Shown: positions 16,311 to 24,110, counted from the first letter of the stretch. The stretch is DNA of 34,508 bases from Rhodospirillum sp. UBA1311 (GCA_002307145.1 DBTR01000070.1:30052-64559); one strand, 5' to 3'. Made by a program: numbers and translations. Notes: generated by a model not told the origin, from the sequence alone.

Positions 16311-17528
16311 ATGACCGACACCTGCCTGATCGCCATCGTCGACGACGACCCCTCCGCCCTTGCGGCGGAAGCCGGGCTGGTGCGGGCGCTCGGCTTCGAG
16401 GCGCGAACCTTCGCAAGCGGCGATGCGTTCCTCGCCTCCGGCATCCAGGCCGACTGCCTGATCGTCGACATGCGGATGCCGGGCATGACCGGCCTCGACC
16501 TCCACGCCCGCCTCGCCCAGATGGGCACGCCGGTGCCGACGGTGCTGGTCACCGCCTTCCCCGACGAGACGACGCGTGGCCGGGCGGCGGCGGCGGGAAT
16601 CCGTTGCTATCTCGCCAAACCCTTCGCCCCCGAGGCATTGCTCGCCTGCGTCCACGCGGCGGCGCTTCCCCCCAGCCCTCCAACCCCACAGGGAGCCAGA
16701 CCGATGAGTACTCACACCACCAAGGACGGCACGGAGATTTATTACAAGGACTGGGGCAGCGGACAGCCGGTGGTGTTCAGCCACGGCTGGCCGCTCTGCT
16801 CCGATGCCTGGGAGGCGCAGATGCTGTTCGTCGCATCGAACGGCTACCGCGCCGTCGGCCACGACCGGCGCGGCCACGGCCGCTCCAGCCAGCCCTGGCA
16901 CGGCAACGAGATGGACACCTACGCCGACGACCTCGCCAGCCTGATCGAGGCCCTCGACCTCACCGACATCGTCCTTGTCGGCCATTCCACCGGCGGCGGC
17001 GAAATCACCCGCTACATCGGTCGCCACGGCACCAAGCGGGTCGCCAAGGCGGTGCTGGTGGGCGCGGTGCCGCCGATCATGCTGAAGACCGACGCCAACC
17101 CCGGCGGCCTGCCGATGGAGGTGTTCGACGGCATCCGCGCCGCTTCCGCAGCCGACCGTTCGCAGCTCTACAAGGACCTCGCGGTGGGACCGTTCTTCGG
17201 CTTCAACCGCCCCGGCGCGAAGGTCTCGCAGGGGATGGCCGACGCCTTCTGGATGCAGGGGATGATGGCGGGCCACAAGGCCACCTACGACTGCATCAAG
17301 GCGTTCTCGGAAACCGACTTCACCGAGGATTTGAAGCGCTTCGACATCCCGACCCTGATCATCCACGGCGACGACGACCAGGTGGTGCCGATCGACGCTT
17401 CGGCGCGGCTGTCCGCCAAGCTCGTCCCCAACGCGACTTTGAAGATCTACCCCGGCGGGGCGCACGGCCTCGCCGACACCGCGCGGGACCGGCTCAACGC
17501 CGATCTCCTCGCGTTCATTCAGTCCTGA
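16311..17528 (+). CDS. Stand-alone FixJ-like receiver read in frame into an alpha/beta hydrolase
   Basis: As the sequence stands, one 405-residue frame encodes a complete receiver (Asp11-Asp12, phospho-acceptor Asp53 in IVDMRMPG, Thr81, Lys103) and, after a 15-residue Pro-rich linker (PPSPPTPQ), a full chloroperoxidase-type hydrolase from residue 132. No stop separates them. The linker begins with a run of six C (16668-16673); with five C the receiver would end at the TGA 16705-16707, overlapping the hydrolase ATG as ATGA, the junction style used repeatedly in this window. So this is a genuine fusion, a one-base mutation or sequencing error, or a slippage site. The start at 16311 fits receiver homology (MTDTCLIAIVDDD); a GTG at 16254 in the same frame is less likely. 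Confidence 0.7.
   Translation: MTDTCLIAIVDDDPSALAAEAGLVRALGFEARTFASGDAFLASGIQADCLIVDMRMPGMTGLDLHARLAQMGTPVPTVLVTAFPDETTRGRAAAAGIRCYLAKPFAPEALLACVHAAALPPSPPTPQGARPMSTHTTKDGTEIYYKDWGSGQPVVFSHGWPLCSDAWEAQMLFVASNGYRAVGHDRRGHGRSSQPWHGNEMDTYADDLASLIEALDLTDIVLVGHSTGGGEITRYIGRHGTKRVAKAVLVGAVPPIMLKTDANPGGLPMEVFDGIRAASAADRSQLYKDLAVGPFFGFNRPGAKVSQGMADAFWMQGMMAGHKATYDCIKAFSETDFTEDLKRFDIPTLIIHGDDDQVVPIDASARLSAKLVPNATLKIYPGGAHGLADTARDRLNADLLAFIQS
16704..17528 (+). CDS. Alpha/beta hydrolase, chloroperoxidase/arylesterase type (own start inside the fused frame)
   Basis: 274 residues beginning MSTHTTKDGTEIYYKDWG, the usual N-terminus of non-heme chloroperoxidase-like esterases. Catalytic triad: Ser95 in GHSTGGG, an Asp in HGDDDQVVP (Asp223 or 225) and His254 in GGAHGL; oxyanion segment SHGWP. 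AGGGAG lies 8 bases before the ATG, so the hydrolase can be translated independently of the receiver upstream. The family hydrolyses esters or lactones and can show perhydrolase activity; the natural substrate is unknown. A YcaC-like hydrolase gene follows after 16 bases. No signal peptide, so cytosolic. Confidence 0.9.
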   Translation: MSTHTTKDGTEIYYKDWGSGQPVVFSHGWPLCSDAWEAQMLFVASNGYRAVGHDRRGHGRSSQPWHGNEMDTYADDLASLIEALDLTDIVLVGHSTGGGEITRYIGRHGTKRVAKAVLVGAVPPIMLKTDANPGGLPMEVFDGIRAASAADRSQLYKDLAVGPFFGFNRPGAKVSQGMADAFWMQGMMAGHKATYDCIKAFSETDFTEDLKRFDIPTLIIHGDDDQVVPIDASARLSAKLVPNATLKIYPGGAHGLADTARDRLNADLLAFIQS

Positions 17529-17544
17529 AACCCCGGAGACTCCG

Positions 17545-18228
17545 ATGACCAGCAAGCCCGACCTTCTCACTCCCACCAACTGCCAGATGATCTTCATCGA
17601 CCACCAGCCGCAGATGGCGTTCGGCGTGCAATCCATCGACCGCCAGGTGCTGAAGAACAACACCGTCGCCCTCGCCAAGGCGGCCAAGCTCTTCAATATC
17701 CCCACCACCATCACCACCGTCGAAAGCGAGAGCTTCTCGGGCTTCAGCTATCCCGAGCTGCTCGACGTCTTCCCCGGCGCGAAGACCCTGGAGCGCACCT
17801 CGATGAACTCCTGGGACGACATGAAGGTGCGCGACGCCCTCGCCCGCAACGGCCAGAAGAAGGTGGTGGTCTCCGGCCTGTGGACCGAGGTCTGCAACAA
17901 CGGCTTCGCGTTCTCGGCGATGGCCGAAGGCGGCTACCAGATCTTCATGGTCGCCGACGCCTCGGGCGGCACCTCGAAGGACGCCCACGACTATTCGATG
18001 CAGCGGATGATCCAGGCGGGCGTGGTGCCAATGACCTGGCAGCAGGTGATGCTGGAATGGCAGCGCGACTGGGCGCGGCGCGACACCTACGACGGCGTGA
18101 TGGCGATCGTGCGCGAGCACTCGGGCGCCTACGGCATGGGCGTGGATTATGCCTACACCATGGTCCACAAGGCGCCGCAGCGCACCACCCAGCCGCACGA
18201 ATCCCTCGCCCCGATGGCGGCGGAATAA
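17545..18228 (+). CDS. Isochorismatase-fold cysteine hydrolase, YcaC-like
   Basis: A 227-residue cytosolic enzyme of the isochorismatase-like superfamily. Asp19 (FIDHQPQM) and nucleophile Cys117 (GLWTEVCNNGF) are in place, with a Lys between them (Lys80 is a candidate) to complete the Asp-Lys-Cys set. The ERTSMNSWDD stretch and length match YcaC, a hydrolase of unknown substrate. The C-terminus is about 20 residues longer than YcaC. GGAG precedes the ATG; it sits between the alpha/beta hydrolase and the amidohydrolase in one unit. Confidence 0.93.
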   Translation: MTSKPDLLTPTNCQMIFIDHQPQMAFGVQSIDRQVLKNNTVALAKAAKLFNIPTTITTVESESFSGFSYPELLDVFPGAKTLERTSMNSWDDMKVRDALARNGQKKVVVSGLWTEVCNNGFAFSAMAEGGYQIFMVADASGGTSKDAHDYSMQRMIQAGVVPMTWQQVMLEWQRDWARRDTYDGVMAIVREHSGAYGMGVDYAYTMVHKAPQRTTQPHESLAPMAAE

Positions 18229-18243
18229 GCTCGAAACCTGTTA

Positions 18244-18267
18244 GGCGGCGCGGCCCTCCGCGCCGCC
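18244..18267 (+). other. Perfect 10-bp intergenic hairpin
   Basis: GGCGGCGCGG and CCGCGCCGCC form a perfect GC-only stem with a 4-base loop (CCCT) in the 63-base gap before the amidohydrolase. No U-tract follows, so it is more likely an mRNA-stabilising or processing element, or a partial attenuator, than a terminator. Confidence 0.6.
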
Positions 18268-18291
18268 ACCCCGAAACCCGAGAGGCAAGCG

Positions 18292-20145
18292 ATGGCAGCA
18301 GCGGACCTGATTCTCACCAACGGCCGGATCACCACCCTCGACCGCGCCAACCCCGAGGCGGACAGCATCGCCATCGGCGGCGGCAAGATCCTCGCGGTCG
18401 GCGACGCGGCGGACGTGGTGCCGCTCAAAGGCCCGGCGACCACGGTGGTCGACCTCGGCCACCACCGCGTCATCCCCGGCCTCAACGACAGCCATACCCA
18501 CCTGATCCGCGGCGGTCTCTACTACAACCTCGAACTCCGCTGGGAGGGCGTCCCCTCCCTCGCCGACGCGCTCGGCATGCTGAAGGCGCAGGCCGAACGC
18601 ACGCCTTCGCCGCAGTGGGTGCGGGTGATCGGCGGCTGGTCGGAATTCCAGTTCGCCGAGCGACGCATGCCGACCCTCGACGAAATCAACGCCGCCGCGC
18701 CCGACACCCCGGTGTTCGTGCTGCATCTCTACGGCCGCGCGCTGCTGAACCGCGCCGCGCTGCGCACCCTGGGCTTCGACAAAACCACCCCCAATCCGCC
18801 CGGCGGCGAAATCCAGCGCGACGACCACGGCACCCCCACCGGCCTGCTGCTCGCCAAGCCTTCGGCGCTGATCCTCTATTCGACGCTCGCCCGCGCGCCC
18901 AAGCTCGACCCCGCCGACCAGATCAACTCGACGCGGCATTTCATGCGCGAGCTCAACCGCCTCGGCATCACCTCGGTGATCGACGCGGGCGGCGGTGGGC
19001 AGAACTACCCCGACGACTACGACGTGATCCAGCACCTCCACGACGCCGGACAGATGACCGTGCGTGTCGCCTATAATCTGTTCGCGCAAAAGGCCGGGAG
19101 CGAACTTTCCGACTACGAGCGCTGGCTCGAGATGACCGAGCCGGGCGCGGGCGACGCGGTTTTGCGGATGAACGGCGCGGGCGAGAACCTCACCTGGGCG
19201 GCGGCCGACTTCGAGAACTTCCTCGAACCCCGCCCCGACCTCGCGCCGACGATGGAGAAGGACCTGGAGGCGATCGTTTCCCGCCTCGCCGAGAAGAAAT
19301 GGCCGTTCCGCATCCATGCCACCTATGACGAGAGCATCGACCGCTTCCTCGGCGTGTTCGAGCGGGTCGCGGGCGGCCAGCCGCTGCCCGCGCGCTTCAC
19401 CATCGACCACGCCGAGACCGTGACACCGCGCAACATCGAGCGGATCAAAGTCTTGGGCGGCGGCATCGCGATCCAGCACCGCATGGCGTTCCAGGGCGAA
19501 TACTTCGTCGCCCGCTACGGTGCGCGCGCGGCGGAAGCGACGCCGCCGGTGGCGCTGATGAACGAGATCGGCGTGCCGGTCGGCGCGGGCACCGACGCCA
19601 CCCGCGTCGCCTCCTACAACCCGTGGGTCTGCCTCGCCTGGCTCACCCAGGGCAAGACCCTCGGCGGCCTCACCCTCACGCCCGAGCGCAACCGCCTCGA
19701 CCGTAGCGCCGCGCTCGAACTCTGGACCGCCGGATCGGCATGGTTCTCGGGCGAGGAAGAAAAGAAAGGCCGCCTCGTTCCCGGCGCGTACGCCGATCTC
19801 GCGGTGCTCTCCGACGACTACATGCGGGTTTCCGGCGCGGAAATCGGCGGCATCGAAGCGGTGCTGACGGTGATGGACGGCAAGATCGTCTATGGCGCGG
19901 AAGCGTTCAGCAAGCTCGATCCGCCGCTACCGCCGCCCTCGCCCGAGTGGTCGCCGGTAACCAAGTTCGGCGGCCATTGGCGCAGCGACAAGGCCGCCGC
20001 GACGGTGGCGCGGACCGACTGCGGCTGCAACCACGGCTGCGGCGTGCACGGCCACGACCACGGCATCGCCTGGAACACGCCGCTGCCGGTTTCCGACACG
20101 CGGGCGTTCTGGGGCGCGCTCGGTTGCTCGTGCTTTGGCGTCTGA
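18292..20145 (+). CDS. YtcJ-like metal-dependent amidohydrolase with Cys/His-rich tail
   Basis: A 617-residue enzyme of the amidohydrolase superfamily (YtcJ/amidohydrolase-3 type), cytosolic by absence of a signal. Metal ligands: His68 and His70 (NDSHTH), His in FRIHAT and TIDHAET, and Asp in GAGTDAT. The N- and C-terminal beta segments (DLILTNGRITTLD; GAYADLAVLSDD) complete the composite sandwich. After the catalytic body, residues 575-617 carry an extra tail with Cys577, 579, 583, His581, 586, 588, 590 and Cys612, 614, which looks like a metal-binding appendix. A GAGAGG site precedes the ATG. Substrate unknown; two tandem small membrane proteins follow. Confidence 0.92.
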   Translation: MAAADLILTNGRITTLDRANPEADSIAIGGGKILAVGDAADVVPLKGPATTVVDLGHHRVIPGLNDSHTHLIRGGLYYNLELRWEGVPSLADALGMLKAQAERTPSPQWVRVIGGWSEFQFAERRMPTLDEINAAAPDTPVFVLHLYGRALLNRAALRTLGFDKTTPNPPGGEIQRDDHGTPTGLLLAKPSALILYSTLARAPKLDPADQINSTRHFMRELNRLGITSVIDAGGGGQNYPDDYDVIQHLHDAGQMTVRVAYNLFAQKAGSELSDYERWLEMTEPGAGDAVLRMNGAGENLTWAAADFENFLEPRPDLAPTMEKDLEAIVSRLAEKKWPFRIHATYDESIDRFLGVFERVAGGQPLPARFTIDHAETVTPRNIERIKVLGGGIAIQHRMAFQGEYFVARYGARAAEATPPVALMNEIGVPVGAGTDATRVASYNPWVCLAWLTQGKTLGGLTLTPERNRLDRSAALELWTAGSAWFSGEEEKKGRLVPGAYADLAVLSDDYMRVSGAEIGGIEAVLTVMDGKIVYGAEAFSKLDPPLPPPSPEWSPVTKFGGHWRSDKAAATVARTDCGCNHGCGVHGHDHGIAWNTPLPVSDTRAFWGALGCSCFGV

Positions 20146-20159
20146 AGGGAGATGAAGTG

Positions 20160-20372
20160 ATGAAAACCGCGATCGGACTGCTGCTCGGCCTCGCCATCGG
20201 CGTGCTTTGCCGCCTCGGCGATGTGCCCCTGCCCGCGCCGCCGGTGCTGGTCGGCGCGCTGCTGGTGCTGGCGATGACGCTCGGCTACGTCCTCACCGAC
20301 CGCTTCGCCGCGCACCGCGCCGCGACGACGCGGCATCTCTGCGGCGGCCCCACCGGGGAGGCCGGGCGATGA
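20160..20372 (+). CDS. XapX-domain small membrane protein, first copy
   Basis: 70 residues, two predicted TM helices flanking VPLPAPPVLVGALLV, the conserved core of XapX-type proteins (function unknown). The ATG follows a GGGAG site 14 bases after the amidohydrolase stop. A short soluble tail with RHLCGGP ends the protein. Its stop overlaps the next XapX start as ATGA. Confidence 0.85.
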   Translation: MKTAIGLLLGLAIGVLCRLGDVPLPAPPVLVGALLVLAMTLGYVLTDRFAAHRAATTRHLCGGPTGEAGR

Positions 20373-20536
20373 GCGCGGCGGCCCTCGGCATCGCCCTCGG
20401 CTTCGGCATCGGCGCGGGGTGCCGCTGGTTCGATCTGCCCCTGCCCGCGCCGCCGCGCCTCGTCGGCGCACTGCTGGTGGTGGCGATGACGGTGGGGTTC
20501 CTCGGCACCGATCTCGCCCTCGGCCACGGAGGTTGA
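20369..20536 (+). CDS. XapX-domain small membrane protein, second copy
   Basis: 55 residues with the same pattern as the preceding gene: CRWFDLPLPAPPRLVGALLVVAM between two hydrophobic helices. It shares the CR/D/PLPAPP/LVGALLV/AMT/TD positions with the first copy, so it is a tandem paralogue, probably forming a hetero-oligomer or a four-helix unit with it. It starts by ATGA overlap; the DoxX gene follows after 2 bases. Confidence 0.83.
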   Translation: MSAAALGIALGFGIGAGCRWFDLPLPAPPRLVGALLVVAMTVGFLGTDLALGHGG

Positions 20537-20538
20537 TC

Positions 20539-20973
20539 ATGGAGACCCGGACTCACAGCGACGCGATCCTGCTCGCCGCCAGGCTTTGCCTCGGCGCGGT
20601 GTTCATCTACAGCGGCGCGACCAAGCTGTTCGACTGGAACGGCACCCTCGCGGAATTCGGCGGCCTCGGCCTGCCGATGGTGCCCGCCGCCGCCGCGCTC
20701 ACCATCGCGGTGCAACTGGTGGCGGGCCTCGGCGTCGCGCTCGGCTGGCAGACGCGGGCGATGGCGATGGCGCTCGCTCTCTTCACCATCGCCGCGACGC
20801 TCGTCGGCCACCGCTTCTGGACGATGAGCGGCATCGAATTCCAGCACCAGTTCACCACCGCGCTCGAACACCTCGCGATCGTGGGCGGCTTCGTCCTGCT
20901 CGCGGCGTTGGGGCCGGGACGCCTAAGCCTCAACGTCCATCACCACCGGACGCGGGCGCGGCCGGCGGAGTAG
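20539..20973 (+). CDS. DoxX family membrane protein
   Basis: A 144-residue four-helix inner-membrane protein of the DoxX family (AARLCLGAVFIYSGATKLFDW at the N-terminus, then GLPMVPAAAALTIAVQLVAG). DoxX-like proteins are linked to quinone or thiosulfate redox in some organisms, but most are of unknown role. A GGAGG site precedes the ATG. Its last 51 bases overlap the 3' end of the convergent emrB gene, leaving no room for a separate terminator. It closes the hydrolase/XapX unit. Confidence 0.9.
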   Translation: METRTHSDAILLAARLCLGAVFIYSGATKLFDWNGTLAEFGGLGLPMVPAAAALTIAVQLVAGLGVALGWQTRAMAMALALFTIAATLVGHRFWTMSGIEFQHQFTTALEHLAIVGGFVLLAALGPGRLSLNVHHHRTRARPAE

Positions 20974-22449
20974 CAGCAGCAAAGGCGCGGCCGCGATGGT
21001 CAACCACATCATGATGGTAAAATCGTTGAGGTAGGCGACGGTGAGCGCCTGGTTGGTGACTTCGGTGTTGAGCGCGATGACGCCGGTCTGGGTGTGGAAG
21101 TCCCAGGCCTTCGGCAGCCACGGCGCGATCAGTTCGGAACGGAACGGGTTCATCTTCTCCGCGAGCCCCGCATGCACCACCTGGGTGTTGCGGGTGAGGA
21201 GGAAGGTCATCACCGAAATTCCGATGCTTGAACCGATGTTGCGCATCAGCGAGAACATCGACGTCCCTTCCGAGCGGTAGTGAGGCGGGAGCGTGGAAAA
21301 CGTCGTGGTCGAGAGCGGCACGAACACCAGGCCCAGGCCCAAGCCCTGCACCACGCCGGTCAGCACCAGTGTCTGCATCGTCACGTCGGTGGTGAACCGC
21401 GACATCTGCCACAGCGAAAGCGCCAACAGCGAAAGCCCGGTCAGGATCAGCAGCCGCGTATCGACCCGGCCGATGATCCGCCCGACGATCATCATCGACA
21501 CCATCGTGCCCGCGCCGCGCGGTGCGAGGGTGAGGCCGGTGGTCAGGACCGGGTAGCCCAGCAGCTTCTGCAGGAACGGCGGCAACAGAGCCAATGTCGC
21601 CAGCAGGATCACGCCGACGATGAAAATCAACACCAGCCCGACCGCGAGATTGCGGTCCTTGAACAGCGCGGGCTCGATGAAGGGCTTCGGCGCGGTGAAC
21701 ATGTGGACGATGAACATGTAGAAGCCGAGCGCCGCGACCACGCTCTCGAAAACGATCTCGCGCGACGAGAACCAATTCTGGGATTCGCCACGATCGAGCA
21801 TCATCTGCAACCCGCCGATGGAAAGGCTCAACAAGGTGAAGCCGAACACGTCGAAGCGGCGACCGCCATCCTTCACCGTCTCGGGCAGGAACAGGAGAAT
21901 GCCGGAGAGCGCAAGGATGCCGAACGGAAGATTGACGTAGAACACCCAGCGCCAGTTGTAGGTCTCGGTGAGCCAGCCGCCGAGGGTCGGGCCGAGGATC
22001 GGGCCGAGCATCACGCCGACGCCCCAGATCGCCATCGCCGAACCGTGCTTCTCGGGCGGATAGGTGTCGAGCAGCACCGCTTGGGAGAGCGGCACCAGGC
22101 TCGCGCCGAACACGCCCTGGAGCAGGCGGAAGATCACGATCTCCTCCAGCGAGGTCGCCGCGCCGCAGAGCATCGAGGCTAGGGTGAAGCCCGCCACCGC
22201 CACCGCGAAGACTTTCTTCCGCCCGAAGCGCGCGGCCAGGACCCCGGTTGGCGGAGTCATGATCGCGGCGGCGACGATGTAGGAAGTCAGCACCCAGGAA
22301 ATCTGCTCCTGGGTCGCGGCAAGCCCGCCCTGCATATAGGGCAGCGCCACGTTCGCGATGGTGGTGTCGAGCGCCTGCATGATCGTCGCGAGCATCACCG
22401 AAACCGTGATCAGCCCGCGCACCGCGGCGTCGGAACGGGGCTGGCTCAT
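20923..22449 (-). CDS. emrB: DHA2-family multidrug efflux permease EmrB
   Basis: A 508-residue major facilitator with 14 predicted TM helices, DHA2 (EmrB/QacA) type. Signature stretches: QALDTTIANVALPYM in helix 1, motif A GVLAARFGRKKVF, and motif C GVGVMLGPILGPTLGGWL. It should export hydrophobic drugs or uncouplers by proton antiport, delivering them to an outer-membrane channel through EmrA. The start forms an ATGA overlap with the emrA stop; no TolC-like gene is in the window. Confidence 0.94.
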   Translation of the reverse strand: MSQPRSDAAVRGLITVSVMLATIMQALDTTIANVALPYMQGGLAATQEQISWVLTSYIVAAAIMTPPTGVLAARFGRKKVFAVAVAGFTLASMLCGAATSLEEIVIFRLLQGVFGASLVPLSQAVLLDTYPPEKHGSAMAIWGVGVMLGPILGPTLGGWLTETYNWRWVFYVNLPFGILALSGILLFLPETVKDGGRRFDVFGFTLLSLSIGGLQMMLDRGESQNWFSSREIVFESVVAALGFYMFIVHMFTAPKPFIEPALFKDRNLAVGLVLIFIVGVILLATLALLPPFLQKLLGYPVLTTGLTLAPRGAGTMVSMMIVGRIIGRVDTRLLILTGLSLLALSLWQMSRFTTDVTMQTLVLTGVVQGLGLGLVFVPLSTTTFSTLPPHYRSEGTSMFSLMRNIGSSIGISVMTFLLTRNTQVVHAGLAEKMNPFRSELIAPWLPKAWDFHTQTGVIALNTEVTNQALTVAYLNDFTIMMWLTIAAAPLLLLLRRPRPRPVVMDVEA

Positions 22450-23537
22450 TTCGCGGGCGTCGCCTCGGCGGCATAGGCGCTATGGGAGGAAGGGCCGCCG
22501 AACCAGTTGCTCACCGTTCGCGCCTGCGGTCGAGTATAGCCGGTGTCGATCTCGACGATGGTGCTCATCCCCGCGCGCAACGGCGGCGCGGTCTTGTCCG
22601 CCGTGATCGCGATCCGAACCGGGATGCGCTGCACCACCTTGACCCAGTTGCCGGTGGTGTTCTGCGCCGGAATCACCGAGAACTCCGCGCCCGAGGCTTG
22701 GCTGATGCTGTCCACCGTACCGGTCCAGGTGTGGTCGGGATAGGTGTCCACCGCGATCGTCACCGGCTGGCCGGAGAGAACGTGGGTGAGGTCGGTTTCC
22801 TTGAAGTTGGCGTCGATCCAGATCTTCGAGTTCGACACCAGCGCCATCACCGCACTGTCGGCATCGACCCAGCCGCCGACCTTCGGCACCTGGCTGACGA
22901 TACCGTCGAACGGCGCCCGCACGTGGGTGTGTTCGAGATCGAGACGGGCCTGGTCGCGCGCCGCCTCCGCCTCGCGATAAAGCGAATGCTGCTCGACCGG
23001 AATCTCCGGGTTGCCCTGGAGCTTGGCCGCGATCTGCGCCAGCTCCTGCTCGGCGACGTGGACCCGCTGCTGGGTCACGCTCAGTTCGTTCTGCGCGGTA
23101 TCGAGGGCACTGGCGGAAACCGTGTGGGTCTTGATCAGCTCGGCCTTGCGGTTGAAGTCCTTCACTGCGAGCGCACCGTTGGCCTTCGCCAGCGCCAGCT
23201 CCTCGATCTTCTGGCGATAGCTCGCCTTCAGCCCGGCGATGGTATCGCGCGCTTCGGAAAGCTGCGCCTCGGCCTTGGCGAGCGCGATGCGGTATTGGTC
23301 GTCGTCGATGCGGAACAGCTCGTCTCCGGTCGCGACCGGCTGGTTTTCCTGCACCGCAATGGCGACGATCCGGCCCTTCACCTCGGGGACGAGGGCGATC
23401 TTGTCGGCCTTGACGTAGGCGTTGTCGGTCTCGACGACCCGCCCGCCGGTCAGGTAGAGCGCGCCGCCGACGACGAGGACGGCAAGAGGACCGGCGACCA
23501 GGAGGCCGGTGCGCAACGTAGATGTCTTGATTTTCAT
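22446..23537 (-). CDS. emrA: HlyD/EmrA-type membrane fusion protein
   Basis: A 363-residue periplasmic adaptor with one N-terminal TM helix (about 10-30), a lipoyl-like segment (ETDNAYVKADKIALVPEVKG), a long coiled-coil hairpin (about 85-190) and a beta-barrel region ending with an inner-membrane-proximal domain. It links EmrB to an outer-membrane channel. The ATG at 23537 has AGGAAG 8 bases before it and is preferred over an in-frame TTG at 23543. It begins 2 bases after the marR stop, so the regulator and pump share a transcript. Confidence 0.93.
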   Translation of the reverse strand: MKIKTSTLRTGLLVAGPLAVLVVGGALYLTGGRVVETDNAYVKADKIALVPEVKGRIVAIAVQENQPVATGDELFRIDDDQYRIALAKAEAQLSEARDTIAGLKASYRQKIEELALAKANGALAVKDFNRKAELIKTHTVSASALDTAQNELSVTQQRVHVAEQELAQIAAKLQGNPEIPVEQHSLYREAEAARDQARLDLEHTHVRAPFDGIVSQVPKVGGWVDADSAVMALVSNSKIWIDANFKETDLTHVLSGQPVTIAVDTYPDHTWTGTVDSISQASGAEFSVIPAQNTTGNWVKVVQRIPVRIAITADKTAPPLRAGMSTIVEIDTGYTRPQARTVSNWFGGPSSHSAYAAEATPAK

Positions 23538-23539
23538 AC

Positions 23540-24028
23540 TCAACTTCCTGAACCGGTGCGCGCGGCCCCGGCATCGTGTTCACACATGGCGTGGGGACAG
23601 GCTTCCGCCGCGAGGCCGGATTTGACCCGATGCAGCACCGCGATCAACGCGGCGCGCTCGTCGGCGGAAAACTCGGCGAGCGCCTCGTTCCACAAAGCAT
23701 CGGCGATCCGCCGCATGTGGCCGATCAACGGCTGCGCCGCCTCGGTCAACATCAGCCGCGAGGCACGGCGATCGTCCGGGTCCTGGTGACGGGTGACGAG
23801 GCCGAGACTCTCCAGCCGGTCGATCTGGCGCACCAGGGTCATCGGCTGGATTTCGAGCATCTCGGCCAAGGTGACCTGGTTGATCCCCTGCTGGCGCGAC
23901 AGCACCGCAAGAACCCGCCATTGCGCGAGGGACAACCCCAGCGAACTGGCGCGTTGGTTGAACGCCTTGCGTGACAGGCGGGCGATATCGCCGAACAAAA
24001 AGCCGATGGACTCGCGTTGGGTAGACAT
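23540..24028 (-). CDS. MarR-family transcriptional regulator of the emr operon
   Basis: A 162-residue winged-helix repressor: LSLAQWRVLAVLSRQQGINQVTLAEML (HTH entry), TLVRQIDRLESLGLVTR recognition region and wing RHQDPDDRRASRLMLT. First gene of the marR-emrA-emrB operon; ligand-induced release of its operator would switch on the pump. A dyad at its promoter (24053-24065) is the likely autoregulatory site. The Cys pair near the C-terminus (ACPHAMC) is unusual and could sense thiol-reactive or metal compounds; this is speculative. Confidence 0.93.
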   Translation of the reverse strand: MSTQRESIGFLFGDIARLSRKAFNQRASSLGLSLAQWRVLAVLSRQQGINQVTLAEMLEIQPMTLVRQIDRLESLGLVTRHQDPDDRRASRLMLTEAAQPLIGHMRRIADALWNEALAEFSADERAALIAVLHRVKSGLAAEACPHAMCEHDAGAARTGSGS

Positions 24029-24042
24029 AGAGGCTTTCTAAG

Positions 24043-24078
24043 TGGGGGTTATAGTAAGCGTTACTTATTATATCCCCA
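24043..24078 (-). promoter_or_regulatory. MarR operator and promoter of the emr operon
   Basis: A perfect -10 TATAAT on the minus strand (24067-24072) is followed directly by the dyad AGTAA-GCG-TTACT (24053-24065), all flanked by TGGGG (43-47 of this block) and CCCCA (24074-24078). Binding of the dyad would block the promoter. No convincing -35 is seen, which suits a promoter with weak basal strength. Confidence 0.65.
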
Positions 24079-24110
24079 CACCACATGCAACCCCTATCCG
24101 CCCCGCGTTT

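Noticed and set aside
16215..17717. Long open frame on the minus strand opposite the receiver-hydrolase region
   Set aside because: Antisense shadow; composition is that of a reversed GC-rich gene and it covers two real genes.
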